A stretch of 64,000 bases of DNA. Origin: JAFIFT01 sp020051095 (lineage in GTDB: Bacteria > Pseudomonadota > Gammaproteobacteria > Legionellales > Legionellaceae). This document shows, in pieces, positions 1-10,700 of this stretch (positions are counted from its first letter, which is position 1; every line of letters begins with the position of its first letter). Where the stretch lies: contig NZ_CAXMZT010000005.1 in assembly GCF_964199965.1 (NCBI RefSeq), positions 124,001 through 188,000 on the forward strand, written 5' to 3'. A program made the position numbers and the translations under genes. The notes beneath the pieces were generated by a model. It was not told the DNA's origin. It searched no databases and saw nothing but the letters and a program-made list of their open reading frames with translations.

Positions 1-24
1 AGTGAGCTGATGCGTTATCTTTCA

Positions 25-1215
25 CTATTTGTTCGATTTTTCGCTAGCACGATGCTCTAACATGGCAACTGCTGGTAAGGTTTTGCCTTCTAAGCATTCC
101 AAAAATGCGCCACCACCCGTTGAAATATAGGAAATCTGATTTTGAATGCCATATTGATCGACGGCTGCTAATGTATCGCCGCCGCCGGCAATGGAAAATG
201 CTTCAGATTCAGCAATGGCGAAGGCTAAAGCGCGTGTACCATAAGCGAATTGTGGAAATTCAAATACGCCAATAGGCCCATTCCATATAATGGTTTTAGC
301 TAATTCAATAATGTCGATATAACGGCCAACTGATTCCGGACCTGCGTCAAATATCATATCGTTACCTGAAATATTGGCTAATGATTTATTAAAAGCGGGG
401 CAGCTTTCGGCAAATTCTTTGCCAACCACGACGTCGACGGGTAAGGTTATTTGGCAATTATTAACTTTGGCAAGCTGTAAGATGTCGGCCGCTTCGCTTA
501 GTAAATTTTCTTCGACCAATGATCGTCCGATTTCAACGCCTTGTGCTTTTAAGAATGTATTAGCGATGCCACCGCCTGGAATCAAGTAATCAACCTGGGT
601 GACGAGTTGGCGAAGCAAGCTTAATTTGGAGGAGACTTTTGCCCCGCCCACGATGGCGACGATGGGCTTTTCAGGCGCTTTTAACGCCGCTTCAATAGCC
701 GTTAATTCTTTCACCAATAAAGGACCTGCGACAGCAATCGGTGCGTAATGAGCAACACCGACAGTAGAGGCTTGAGAACGATGGGCTGTACCAAATGCAT
801 CCATGACAAAAATATCGCATAAAGCGGCCATTTTTTTGGATAATTCGACGTCATTTTCTTTCTCACCGGCGTTGAATCGCACGTTTTCGCACAACACGAG
901 TTCGCCGGGATGGACATCGACCCCTTCCAGGTAATCTTTGACAAATCGGACTGGGTAATTGATATGGCTGCTTAGATAGTCAGCAACGGGTTGTAAAGTA
1001 TATCTTGGATCATACATGCCTTCATTGGGGCGGCCTAAGTGCGACAGAACAATCACCGCAGCCCCATCATCCAGCAAGCGCGTCAATGTGGGTATAGCCG
1101 CTTGTAAACGTTGATCACTGGTAATTAAGCCATCTTTGATGGGCACATTGAGATCTTCACGAATGAGAACGCGTTTATTTTTTAAAGAAACATCATCAAG
1201 CGTCAGCACCTTCAT
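25..1215 (-). CDS. pgk: Phosphoglycerate kinase
   Basis: Cytosolic glycolytic and gluconeogenic enzyme that transfers phosphate between 1,3-bisphosphoglycerate and ADP. The 396-residue protein has the usual family length. Visible signatures are the N-terminal REDLNVP segment, the HLGRP substrate-binding motif, the GGAKVSSK nucleotide-domain motif and the C-terminal GGGDTLAA loop. The ATG at 1215 is preceded by a strong AAGGAG ribosome binding site. It is the third gene of a minus-strand tkt-gap-pgk operon, 10 bp downstream of gap. The arrangement, with pyruvate kinase usually next, is common in Legionellales; the following gene lies outside this window. Confidence 0.98.
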   Translation of the reverse strand: MKVLTLDDVSLKNKRVLIREDLNVPIKDGLITSDQRLQAAIPTLTRLLDDGAAVIVLSHLGRPNEGMYDPRYTLQPVADYLSSHINYPVRFVKDYLEGVDVHPGELVLCENVRFNAGEKENDVELSKKMAALCDIFVMDAFGTAHRSQASTVGVAHYAPIAVAGPLLVKELTAIEAALKAPEKPIVAIVGGAKVSSKLSLLRQLVTQVDYLIPGGGIANTFLKAQGVEIGRSLVEENLLSEAADILQLAKVNNCQITLPVDVVVGKEFAESCPAFNKSLANISGNDMIFDAGPESVGRYIDIIELAKTIIWNGPIGVFEFPQFAYGTRALAFAIAESEAFSIAGGGDTLAAVDQYGIQNQISYISTGGGAFLECLEGKTLPAVAMLEHRASEKSNK

Positions 1216-1225
1216 TGTATTCTCC

Positions 1226-2218
1226 TTACCGAGACATCATAACCGACGCAACATCCAGCATTCGGTTAGAAAAGCCCCACTCATTGTCATACCATGCTGC
1301 GACTTTGACTAATTTACCTAAAACTTTTGTTTGGCTTGCATCAAAAATAGCCGAGGCAGGGTTGTGATTAAAATCAATGGAAACCAAAGGGAGGTCAGTA
1401 TATTCGAGGATGTCGTTGGCAGCTTGCTTCATGACTTGATTGACTTCTTCTACGGATGTTTCTCGAGAGGCATTAAAGGTTAAATCAACGATTGATACGT
1501 TAATAGTTGGTATGCGCATGGCAAAGCCATCCAAACGGCCATTAAGTTCTGGCAAAACCAAACCAACAGCGGCAGCGGCGCCGGTTTTGGTCGGGATGAT
1601 TGATTGGGTTGCTGATCGCGCACGACGAAGATCTTTATGACAACCATCCAATAACATTTGATCTTTGGTGTAGGCATGAATGGTGTTAATCAAGCCTGTT
1701 TCAATACCAATGGCTTTGTGAAGGGGTTTGACAACTGGTGCCAGGCAGTTTGTTGTGCAAGACGCGTTGGAGATAATCGTATGACCACCTGTAATTTGCT
1801 CATGGTTCACGCCATAGACGACCGTGGCGTCGACATCTTTTCCGGGTGCTGAAATTAACACTTTCTTTGCCCCCGCATCAATATGCATTTGTGCATCACT
1901 GCGGCGAGTGAATTTTCCGGTACACTCAAACACTAAATCAACCTTCATTTCAGCCCAAGGTAAATTTTTGGGATCGCGCTCGGAGGTAATACGAATGGGG
2001 TGGCCATCAATGATTAAATCTTGGCCTTGAGATTCAACTTTTCGATTAAAACGCCCATGAGTTGAATCATACTGAGTTAAATGCGCTGTCACTTCCATCC
2101 CAGATAAGTCATTGATCGCGACTATCTCAAACTCGTTTAGACGATTATATTCAAAAATTGACCATAAAATGCAGCGACCGATGCGGCCATAGCCATTAAT
2201 AGCAACACGAATAGCCAT
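1226..2218 (-). CDS. gap: Glyceraldehyde-3-phosphate dehydrogenase, type I
   Basis: Catalyses the reversible oxidation and phosphorylation of glyceraldehyde-3-phosphate. The 330-residue protein has the N-terminal Rossmann signature GYGRIGR and the active-site ASCTTNC with catalytic Cys154 and partner His181 in IHAYT. The acidic Asp37 after the second strand (AINDL) fits NAD preference. The STGAA-type loop appears as TKTGAAAAVG, which favours a true GapA over erythrose-4-phosphate dehydrogenase. The start at 2218 has GGAG upstream. It lies 18 bp after tkt and 10 bp before pgk, so the three are likely cotranscribed. Confidence 0.97.
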   Translation of the reverse strand: MAIRVAINGYGRIGRCILWSIFEYNRLNEFEIVAINDLSGMEVTAHLTQYDSTHGRFNRKVESQGQDLIIDGHPIRITSERDPKNLPWAEMKVDLVFECTGKFTRRSDAQMHIDAGAKKVLISAPGKDVDATVVYGVNHEQITGGHTIISNASCTTNCLAPVVKPLHKAIGIETGLINTIHAYTKDQMLLDGCHKDLRRARSATQSIIPTKTGAAAAVGLVLPELNGRLDGFAMRIPTINVSIVDLTFNASRETSVEEVNQVMKQAANDILEYTDLPLVSIDFNHNPASAIFDASQTKVLGKLVKVAAWYDNEWGFSNRMLDVASVMMSR

Positions 2219-2236
2219 GATAATTTCTCCAACTCT

Positions 2237-4234
2237 TTAGTCTGTTTGTTTGAGTAAGGAAGAGACCTGCTCATTGATGGTTGATTGGGAAAAGCCAAGA
2301 TAGTTGTATGCGTCTTTGGCTTTTGCAGAAACACCGAAGCGATCTAATCCGATTACTTTACCATCTAATCCAACAAATTGATACCACCAGGCACTGGCGC
2401 CAGCCTCAATGGCGACGCGTTTGCGCACACTATTCGGTAATACCGATTGTTGGTAGCTCAAATCTTGAGCTAAAAATTGTTCGCAGCAAGGCATTGAAAC
2501 CACACGAATGGCATGTTTAGGATGTGCCTTTGCTGCTTCCAATGCTAATTGTACCTCCGAGCCCGTGGCAATGATGATTAATTCAGGTTCTTTATCACAA
2601 TCTTTTAATATATATCCTCCCCGGTGAATTTGCTGGCTTGTTTCTTTATTAATTTCCAGGGTAGGCAATGTTTGTCGACTCAATAATAAGCCTGATGGGC
2701 CTTGATGGCGGGAAATAGCTTGTAACCAGGCAACAGTGGTTTCAACCGTATCCGCGGGCCGCCAAACGTGAAAGTTAGGTGTCATTCGCAACATGGATGC
2801 ATGTTCAACGGGTTGGTGGGTCGGACCGTCTTCACCTAAGCCAATGGAATCATGGGTTAGGACATAGATAACACGTTGTCGCATCAATGCCGCCAAACGC
2901 ATGGCGTTTCTTGCATAATCACTAAATACTAAAAATGTGCCACCATAGGGAATAATACCGCCATGAAGGGCAAGACCATTCATAATGGCGGCCATGCCAA
3001 ATTCACGCACACCATAATATAAATAGTTCCCCTCATCTTCACCACTATTGATAGCAATGCATTTTTTACTGTCGGTATTATTACTGCCAGTCAAATCAGC
3101 CGATCCGCCCAGCAATTCAGGTAATTTGGGAACCAAGACATTCAAACAATCTTGCGACGCTTTTCGAGTGGCTTTATCGGTTTGTGATGCAAGTGTCTTA
3201 TCAAGTAAGCTCTGGCTAAACTCGGACCAATCATCGGGTAAATCACCATTGCTGCGGCGTAAGAATTCTGCATAAAATGCTGGGTATGCCTTCTCATAGT
3301 CATGTAATCGCTGTAGCCAAGCATTTTCAATCACACTACCTTGCTCTTTCTGATTCCAACTCTGAGCTATCTCATTGGGAATTTCAAAGGCAGGGTATGG
3401 CCAGTGGAGTTTGTCGCGAACGGCTTGGACACCTTCAGCGCCTAAAGGCGCACCATGGGATTTTTCACTCCCAGCGACGGGCGATCCATAGCCAATGGTT
3501 GTTTTACAAATAATCAGACTCGGGCGTTGTTGGTCTGCGCGGGCTTGAAGAATCGCTTGTTCAATCGCCGCGGGGTCATGGCCGTCAATGGGTCCAATCA
3601 CTTGCCAATGATAGCTATGAAAGCGTTGAGCTGTGTCGTCAGTAAACCAGGTATCCACCGGGCCATCAATGGATATGTTATTGTCATCGTAAAATACAAT
3701 TAATTTGCCTAATTTTAATGTGCCAGCAAGCGAGCATACTTCATGAGAAATGCCTTCCATGAGGCATCCATCACCGGTGAATGCATACGTATAATGATTG
3801 ACTAGTTCATAACCGGGCCGATTAAATTCGGCGGCCATTTTCCGTTCTGCAATAGCCATTCCCACCGCATTTCCCAATCCTTGCCCTAAGGGTCCTGTGG
3901 TGGTTTCAACCCCAGGGCATTCCTCGTATTCGGGATGCCCTGGGGTTTTTGATCCTAATTGACGAAATTGTTTTAAATCGTCGATGGATACACGATAGCC
4001 AGTCAAATGCAACAAGGCATACAACAACATCGAACCGTGCCCATTGGAAAGCACAAATCGATCACGGTCATACCAATGAGGGTTCTCGGGGCTGTGTTTG
4101 ATGAATTTATGCCATAAGACCGTGGCAATATCAGCCATTCCTAGTGGCATGCCGGGATGTCCAGATTGGGCTTTTTCGACGGCATCAATACTTAAAAAAC
4201 GGATTGCATTGGCTAATTGCTGATGTGAAGGCAT
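2237..4234 (-). CDS. tkt: Transketolase
   Basis: Thiamine-diphosphate enzyme of the non-oxidative pentose phosphate pathway, moving two-carbon ketol units between sugar phosphates. I place the start at the ATG at 4234 (PSHQQLANAIRFLS) because the family begins there; an in-frame ATG at 4297 would add 21 residues unlike other transketolases. The product is then 665 residues, the usual size. It shows the SGHPGMPLG substrate motif, the GDGCLMEGIS thiamine-diphosphate motif and the LTHDSIGLGEDGPTHQP signature. It is the first gene of the tkt-gap-pgk operon. Confidence 0.97.
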   Translation of the reverse strand: MPSHQQLANAIRFLSIDAVEKAQSGHPGMPLGMADIATVLWHKFIKHSPENPHWYDRDRFVLSNGHGSMLLYALLHLTGYRVSIDDLKQFRQLGSKTPGHPEYEECPGVETTTGPLGQGLGNAVGMAIAERKMAAEFNRPGYELVNHYTYAFTGDGCLMEGISHEVCSLAGTLKLGKLIVFYDDNNISIDGPVDTWFTDDTAQRFHSYHWQVIGPIDGHDPAAIEQAILQARADQQRPSLIICKTTIGYGSPVAGSEKSHGAPLGAEGVQAVRDKLHWPYPAFEIPNEIAQSWNQKEQGSVIENAWLQRLHDYEKAYPAFYAEFLRRSNGDLPDDWSEFSQSLLDKTLASQTDKATRKASQDCLNVLVPKLPELLGGSADLTGSNNTDSKKCIAINSGEDEGNYLYYGVREFGMAAIMNGLALHGGIIPYGGTFLVFSDYARNAMRLAALMRQRVIYVLTHDSIGLGEDGPTHQPVEHASMLRMTPNFHVWRPADTVETTVAWLQAISRHQGPSGLLLSRQTLPTLEINKETSQQIHRGGYILKDCDKEPELIIIATGSEVQLALEAAKAHPKHAIRVVSMPCCEQFLAQDLSYQQSVLPNSVRKRVAIEAGASAWWYQFVGLDGKVIGLDRFGVSAKAKDAYNYLGFSQSTINEQVSSLLKQTD

Positions 4235-4395
4235 AACAAATCGCTCTTGTTGCTTTATAAAAAGCGATATTGTCGCCCAGAAAGAAGGATTTAACAAGGG
4301 GAGATGTATACACGGGAAAATTTAATTATCTGCATCAGTTAAATCTCTCTCGTTGTGTGAATGAGAAAATAGTAGCCTCGCCCTTTGGAAAATAC

Positions 4396-5514
4396 TCAAA
4401 AATTAAAAGCAATCCCTAACAGAATGGCTTGTTGGGTCGGAATATTAGCTGCTCTCCCCAGATTATTTGCAGGAAGAGGAATCAAAGTTGCATTTATATT
4501 AGGGGATTTGCCAAAAATAGCTTGGTAATAAATCATCATAATGATGGTGTCAGATATATTCGAACTCAAGCCTAAATGTAAATCAGGAGACACTTTATTG
4601 ATGTTGGGAATCGTATCGCGGTCAAATGTCATGGAACGATACGCTATTCCTAACTTTGCAAAGCCAGTAATCCGACCATTTTCAGAAAATCGCTTTGAAA
4701 GAGTTGGGAGGAGCTCTATTACAGGTTTAATAGTTGCTAAAATTGGAGTGCCACCCAACGCATCCAATACCTTTTGTTGAACAATGGGCCTCATGTTGAG
4801 GCCATTTTGAATTGCCGCTTCCATACCAAAATCAAAACCTTTCATACAAGAGAAGCTGCGATTCAACGCAAGACGTCCCACCCCTGTTGAACCATCTGAA
4901 CTGACAGCATTAGAGAAGCGAGCATAACCAGCACTTGCAATCAGCATCCAATTTTTAATTCCAGAAGTAAAAGAAAAATTATTTGACCGCACTGTTGTTG
5001 TAGTATACTTCCCATCGACATTGATGTCTGTTTGATGCTCAATAGCTAAATTATCAGCACCACCTTTACTGGCCACCAAATTTTTATGATGCTTTCCTGC
5101 GCGACGGGTACTCTGCAATTCAGAGACTGTAATTGGTCGTTTTATCACGGAGCGAGAAGCTTTTCTGCCATTTCCATCAAACTCCTGAACAAATTCAACG
5201 GACTCGTTTTTACCAATGGTGACAACAATTTTATTTTTCTTTATGACTCCACCCTGGGCTTGCTGATCGACTTGTTCGGTTATGCTTACTCCGGGCGCGC
5301 TTAATTTTGCCTGAAAATTGCTATCACCGTTGGAGGTTTTTGTGCTGCTGGCGGTTATATGTTCATTGCTGCCTTGATTTAGAGTAAGTGTATTTTCTAA
5401 TTTTTGAGACGCCATGCTTTCATTAGCATAACCTGCGGTTATCATTGAAAAAATTAGGCTGCTTAATAATATAAATTTATAAATGGTTGGGACACGAAAT
5501 TTAAATACTATCAT
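4396..5514 (-). CDS. Putative outer-membrane beta-barrel protein
   Basis: A 372-residue protein of unknown function. Residues 1-30 form a signal peptide with a hydrophobic core ending near AGYA. Residues 31-150 are polar, rich in Ser, Thr, Gln and Lys. From about residue 180 the sequence alternates polar and hydrophobic residues in strand-like stretches and ends in AILLGIAFNF. A terminal Phe after alternating hydrophobics is the usual recognition signal for outer-membrane barrel assembly. The start is supported by GAGGA upstream. It stands alone between tkt and another secreted protein on the same strand. An outer-membrane location is inferred; no specific family was recognised. Confidence 0.7.
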   Translation of the reverse strand: MIVFKFRVPTIYKFILLSSLIFSMITAGYANESMASQKLENTLTLNQGSNEHITASSTKTSNGDSNFQAKLSAPGVSITEQVDQQAQGGVIKKNKIVVTIGKNESVEFVQEFDGNGRKASRSVIKRPITVSELQSTRRAGKHHKNLVASKGGADNLAIEHQTDINVDGKYTTTTVRSNNFSFTSGIKNWMLIASAGYARFSNAVSSDGSTGVGRLALNRSFSCMKGFDFGMEAAIQNGLNMRPIVQQKVLDALGGTPILATIKPVIELLPTLSKRFSENGRITGFAKLGIAYRSMTFDRDTIPNINKVSPDLHLGLSSNISDTIIMMIYYQAIFGKSPNINATLIPLPANNLGRAANIPTQQAILLGIAFNF

Positions 5515-5599
5515 GGGGGTTCCTCATTACTACAAATATCTGGGTTAGGTCTCCAATATTTGGGATGATCCCCAGTTACATTATTTCCATTTACACTGA

Positions 5600-6205
5600 T
5601 TAATCGGGATGCCTTCTTAACCAAGCCGCCACGCGAGCCCCCGTCACTGCTCCTGCAGATACTGCCGAGGTGACGAAGCCAATGGTTGTCCCGGCAGGGA
5701 TTGGAACTGGATTGGCAAGTAATTCTGTATAAACACCGCTAGCTGATGGCGGTGTTATCGCTAGAGGAGCTGTAAATGTGTATAAATTCGAGGCATCATT
5801 CATATTGCGAACGAACATAGTCACAGTAGTGGCAGCGGTTACAGACCGCGCTTGGAAACTAATGGCAAATAATTCCCAATCTTCAGCCACCGGAATCCCG
5901 ATCGCGCCAGTATCGCCATCACCAAATGCCCATTGATTCCCACCGCCTGTCGTTATATTTGCAGTATTTTCTGCAAATATTACTATTTTTTCATATACCC
6001 GGGTATTAATTTCATTATCAGTATAGTTGTTTGCCTGATTAATTGCGCTTGCAGATGTATTATTCGCGATCGTTTGAGTGCAGGATACACCGCACGGATT
6101 ATCTGCTGCATGGCCATGGGATATCAAAATAAAGCTGAATAATAAACCTTTGAAAAGGATATGTCCTGATGATTTATGATTGAGAGTTGGTTTACGGTCT
6201 ATCAT
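5600..6205 (-). CDS. Secreted hypothetical protein
   Basis: Unrecognised 201-residue protein with an N-terminal signal peptide (hydrophobic residues about 18-30, cleavage near HGHA). The mature part is rich in Thr, Ala, Asn and Gly and has an early Cys pair (NPCGVSC). A central GGGNQWAFGDGDTG stretch and many short strand-like segments suggest a beta-rich fold of the kind seen in surface or fibre-like proteins. The C-terminus RRHPD is basic and not an outer-membrane barrel end. AAGGG precedes the ATG at 6205. It lies 85 bp upstream of the barrel protein gene on the same strand, so the two may be expressed together. Confidence 0.65.
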   Translation of the reverse strand: MIDRKPTLNHKSSGHILFKGLLFSFILISHGHAADNPCGVSCTQTIANNTSASAINQANNYTDNEINTRVYEKIVIFAENTANITTGGGNQWAFGDGDTGAIGIPVAEDWELFAISFQARSVTAATTVTMFVRNMNDASNLYTFTAPLAITPPSASGVYTELLANPVPIPAGTTIGFVTSAVSAGAVTGARVAAWLRRHPD

Positions 6206-6374
6206 TTCAAACCCTTTGAAATTGTCCCAATAAATTTTACTCCCTTAATAGCATTTTTTGTTACGAATGTCATCACAATAACCATAGTACAACAGAATAT
6301 TTTCTAAATTATATGCAAGACATACCCTGCTTGCCTCAAATAATCGTTAAATAAGGTTAGATTTGGCGATGCGC

Positions 6375-6815
6375 TTATAAATATTCGTCACAAAGCTCAA
6401 TGGGTTTTTGCTCGTCGATGACCGCAAACAGATCGAGAATTTGATGACAAAACACCAGTAATTGCTGTTCGTTTTCCCAAAGATCATAATTCATGCCTTT
6501 GCGAAATGCTTTTTGTTGCTGCAAGGCTCTGATTAAATCTTCTTCTTGGCGAGAAAGTTCAAGAAACAAGTTTGCGTGTAATAAATCAAGCAAATTTTTA
6601 CTGGGTAATAATTTCCCGGTGTCATGAATAATATACGCTTTTAAACTGAGTTCTATGGCGGTATATAGCAAGCTAATGACAGGGAGCAATGTATTGGTTG
6701 AAGATAGCTTTTGCTGAACATCACTTTGCAACAAATAATTGGCATACTGGGCATGGTCGCTGGCTATACGAAATAATTCCTGGGGGGACAACGGCATACG
6801 CATTCGATTTGACAT
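6375..6815 (-). CDS. Small helical protein, possibly HEPN-like
   Basis: A 146-residue cytosolic protein with no signal peptide or membrane segment. It appears to be all-helical: an N-terminal helix (LSPQELFRIASDHAQYANYLL), a second with the SLLYTAIELSLKAYI pattern, and two later helices. The order and the AIELSLKAYI motif resemble HEPN-fold proteins, but the RX4-6H catalytic motif is not evident, so the fold call is tentative. The start is clear, with GGAGGGAGCC directly before the ATG. It stands alone, with no adjacent nucleotidyltransferase partner that would mark a toxin-antitoxin pair. Confidence 0.6.
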   Translation of the reverse strand: MSNRMRMPLSPQELFRIASDHAQYANYLLQSDVQQKLSSTNTLLPVISLLYTAIELSLKAYIIHDTGKLLPSKNLLDLLHANLFLELSRQEEDLIRALQQQKAFRKGMNYDLWENEQQLLVFCHQILDLFAVIDEQKPIELCDEYL

Positions 6816-7000
6816 GGCTCCCTCCTACGATTAAAGGGTTAACGCCTTTTTGAATTATTAGGAGTATATCAACAGCTTCGGTAAGAAATATGACATACTC
6901 TTAATATAATTGTTGATGAGTTTGACTTAAAAAGCAAGTGTTGTAATAGGGAAAGCTTGACGATACAGTAAGGTTAATCTTTCAGATAGGTAATGACCAG

Positions 7001-7741
7001 ATGATGAGTTATATCCTTGAATTACGCCATCGGTTAATGCGCGTATTTGTTATTTTTGCTGTTTCGTTAATAGCGAGCTTTTATTTTTCGGAACCGTTAT
7101 TTCATTATTTAATTTACCCTTTGCAACACCAATTGCCGCCGGGTCATACCCTGATTGCCATCCAACTGACTAGCGCTGTCTTTACCCCATTGTCGATTGC
7201 TTTTCATATGGCTTGCCTTTTAACAATGCCCTATTTGCTGTGGCAGCTATGGCAATTTATTCATCCTGCTTTATACGGGCATGAAAAATCATGGTTAAGA
7301 ATGCCATTGTTTGCCTCCTTGGGCTTACTCTTTCTAGGAATGGCTTTTGCTTATTGGGTGATCTTGCCGTTTATGTTCCAATTTTTTATCAGTTATTTAC
7401 CACCGCAAGTTCAAATGATGCCCGATATGGCCTACAGCATTGATTTTATCACGCGCATGCTGCTCTTATTTGGCATTTGCTTTCAAGTGCCGTTGGTGTG
7501 CTTTTTGTTGGTAAGCACCCATATCATGGCTTACCAATCATTAAAACGTTCACGTCCTTATGTTATCGTGGGTGCGTTTATTGTCGGCATGTTGTTAACC
7601 CCACCCGATGTGGTTTCCCAAATATTGCTGGCAGTTCCTTTATGGATGTTGTTTGAATTGGGTATGATGGCCTGTGCTTGGCATCAACGATCATCAATCA
7701 AACAGGCATTGCCTAATCAAAGTAAGTCCTCATCGACTTAA
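7001..7741 (+). CDS. tatC: Sec-independent protein translocase TatC
   Basis: Core receptor subunit of the twin-arginine system, which exports folded proteins across the inner membrane. The 246-residue protein has six predicted membrane helices and conserved TatC features: LELRHRLMR at the N-terminus, FIHPALYGHEKSW after helix 2, and RPYVIVGAFIVGMLLTPPDVVSQ before helix 5. It follows the E. coli sequence closely but has a shorter N-terminus. Either of two adjacent ATGs (7001, 7004) may start it. tatA and tatB are not adjacent. Its stop codon overlaps by four bases the 3' end of the convergent giant gene. Confidence 0.97.
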   Translation: MMSYILELRHRLMRVFVIFAVSLIASFYFSEPLFHYLIYPLQHQLPPGHTLIAIQLTSAVFTPLSIAFHMACLLTMPYLLWQLWQFIHPALYGHEKSWLRMPLFASLGLLFLGMAFAYWVILPFMFQFFISYLPPQVQMMPDMAYSIDFITRMLLLFGICFQVPLVCFLLVSTHIMAYQSLKRSRPYVIVGAFIVGMLLTPPDVVSQILLAVPLWMLFELGMMACAWHQRSSIKQALPNQSKSSST

Positions 7742-10700
7742 AGCGAATGTTGCTTGCTACTTGTCGGTGATGAAGGCAACGGATCCTCACTGCCAAAAAA
7801 TAGGATTGGCGAATATTTGCTAGCAGATGAAACGCTTATGGGGCTGCTTTTTTCGTTAGCAGGCACATAATCTTCAATCATATGCGCATGAAGCTTAGCC
7901 CCCTTATTGGAATCATTCTTAAGTTTTGGCCAAGTGGCAATCGGTGAATCAATGATTGCTTTTGGGGCGCTGCTTAGGAATTGATTAAAGGGTGCCGGTA
8001 TATCGTTAAAGGGCGTTGATTGCACAACGGCCTTGATAGGCGCATCCGAAGGGTTTGGGTGATTACTATCTGGGTGTATATAAGGAGAATTTCCGACCCA
8101 CCATTGATGCCACAATCGTAAAATCCAGGCACGCAGACCTTTAAAAAGACCAGTCATCTCTTGGATAGTGTTTTCCAGTGCTGCGTGTTGATAGGCCAAC
8201 TCAAATTTGCTTTGAATGTCAGGCGCATCTTTAAGAAAGGGACCGGCTTGTTTGAGTAATTGACTGAGTTGTGAATAGGATTTTGTTTGGCTGGCAAGCG
8301 TTTTCAGGGTTGTCTCGGCATCATGATTTGCCATTGTTGCGATTAATTGACCGTCTGCATGATGAATCTGTTTTAGCAATGCTTCGAATAATACCTTTTG
8401 ACTGGCAGGATTGCTTGATTGTGCTAACAAAATAGAGCTTGCTAGTTGATTGAGATCAATAAGTTGTGGGTTAAATCGTTTATCTTGTGCAAGCGCCATT
8501 GCCACTTGGACTATATTGGGATGCTTCATCACCAGGTCCGGCATTTTCTCAGAACCTTGCTCACATAGCCATGAGATGAATGGATGATTGGCGTCCTTAA
8601 TCAGGTAAGCCCGCTCACAAATGGCAAAATATAACTGGGGATCGTTTTTAGGTAAACGCCTCATTAGTGCCTCATCTGGGGCGGATGGGGCCAGTGCGTC
8701 AATCAAATTTAACCAAGCAGCGGTTCGATGATTTCCTAATAATTTGTCGATGCTTGATAAGGTGATCTCTGGATAAAATTGATACCACTGGCGTAAGCGA
8801 TGGTTTGCGTTCGCTCGATTCATTTGTAACATCAGTAATCGATGGATTAACACGGCGTGATCGGGTTTTGTTTTGGTTGTTAAACGCTGAAAGGTTTCAT
8901 CGGATAGTTTCCCAAATTGGTGCGCTTCCATTATTAAAGCAAGCGCCCCGACCTCTGAAACTTGTTGCCATTCGTTATCAGTTAATTCATTGGCTGAAAT
9001 AGCCTGGCAAAAGGCAGAGAGGACATGGGTGTCTGTTTGTTTTACCAAGGCATCTCTTATCGAAATACCTTCTAAAAGACTAAAGTCTTTTAAGGTTAAG
9101 CAATATAATGAAAGGCACCGAGTCAGTTGGGGGTTTTTGCTATTTTCTATCCCTTCTAAACACGCATGCAACGGCCATTGATGCTTGATCCAAGATTGAA
9201 AGAGCGTCGGCTTGTTAAAAGGACTCAGATTTGTTTTTAGATTGTCAATGAAAGCACTCATAAATGGTGTGTAGGGGATGTTGGCATGTTGTAATAGCAC
9301 GTTGACAACGTGCGTTGGCGTATGTGCTATCAACAGGCCTAATTTGATGCGATCCTTTTGGTATTGCGTATAGAGTCTGACCCAAATTTCTGTCATATCA
9401 TCGTCGGTTTCAGCAAGGAATTGACACAGTTGCGGCAATGTATCTGTGGTGTTGTGTTGTAAAACAGCGTGCTCAATTTGCTGGAACATTCTTTGTTGGG
9501 TGGTTTCACTCGTTTGAATGAGGATTTCCCATTCCTTCCCCCACCAACCCATTTGGCAATCGCTTGCAATATGACTCGGCAGTAAAAGTCCATTGAGTTG
9601 AGTGAGGTTTAAGCCAGCATTCTTGGATTTTGCCAGAAACTGAAAAAGGTCACTTAACAAGCGACAATGATTTTGCAGTGCGAAATTAGCCCATCGTGTC
9701 AGTTGCTCTGGGCTTGCATGGTATAATTTAGCCATGATATTGGATATCGACGTCTCAGATTGGCAAGCCTTCCATTGAGGCATCGCTTGCCGAAGATGTC
9801 GTAAGTCCATTTTCGTTTGCCGATATAAATCAAATAGTTGCGTTAAACTGAGTTGTTGGAAAAAGTGGTTCACTTTTTCACTATCGTTTAAAGAAGGCAA
9901 TACAAATTGGTAGAACCAAGGAATAAAATCCGGTTCTTTGCTGAGTAGATTGAGTTGTTCAGCGATTTGATTATGCCAATCAGTTTGCCATTGTTTCTCT
10001 AACAAAAACGTATATGGGATTTCATCGATATCCAATTTAAATCCCGTTTCATCCACTTCGCCTTCAAATTGGATATTGCCGCTGGATTGAACCTTAAAGG
10101 GTGGCAAGTGGTGAAATAATGACAGTGTTTTTGGGGGGAGAATGACCGCTTCTTGTTTGCATTGAGTGTCAATGTCTGTCAATACCTTTTCCATTTGAGT
10201 CACGTGAAGAGGCAACTTTGAGGCCAATGGCTTTAAGTAGTCTCTCACCAAGACGCTTAATTGCGTTTGGCTCTTAATAAATAAATTACTAAGTTCACTA
10301 TAACTTGGCTCTTCGGTTTGTATGAGCGGGTGAATAATTTGTTTAAACAGTTCTGTTTCTGCAATGATTTTTTTAATCGCTAAATTGGATTGGTTTTGAT
10401 AGGTGTTAATGATTGGGAAAACTAATTGGGTTAGCCAGTCTAATTGATAGGCCCATCGGCTGTTTAAGAAATTAATTTTCGGGGGGGTCGTATGGGATGT
10501 ACCTGAAAACAGAGTATGCACCCTGTCAGCATATTGCTGCCATTTCCAAACGGCTTGATGGGCTGCCCATGCATCAGAAGGATTCAATTGATTAATTAAT
10601 GAAATATTCGGGACATAATGAAATTGTGCCTGACAAAAACTGTCTTTTACAATTTGATAGAGCAAGCTATTTGCCTGAATTTTAATAGGAGGGGTCGGGT

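Noticed and set aside
6375..6815. HEPN toxin of a toxin-antitoxin pair
   Set aside because: No partner gene is adjacent and the RX4-6H motif is not evident, so only a fold resemblance is stated.
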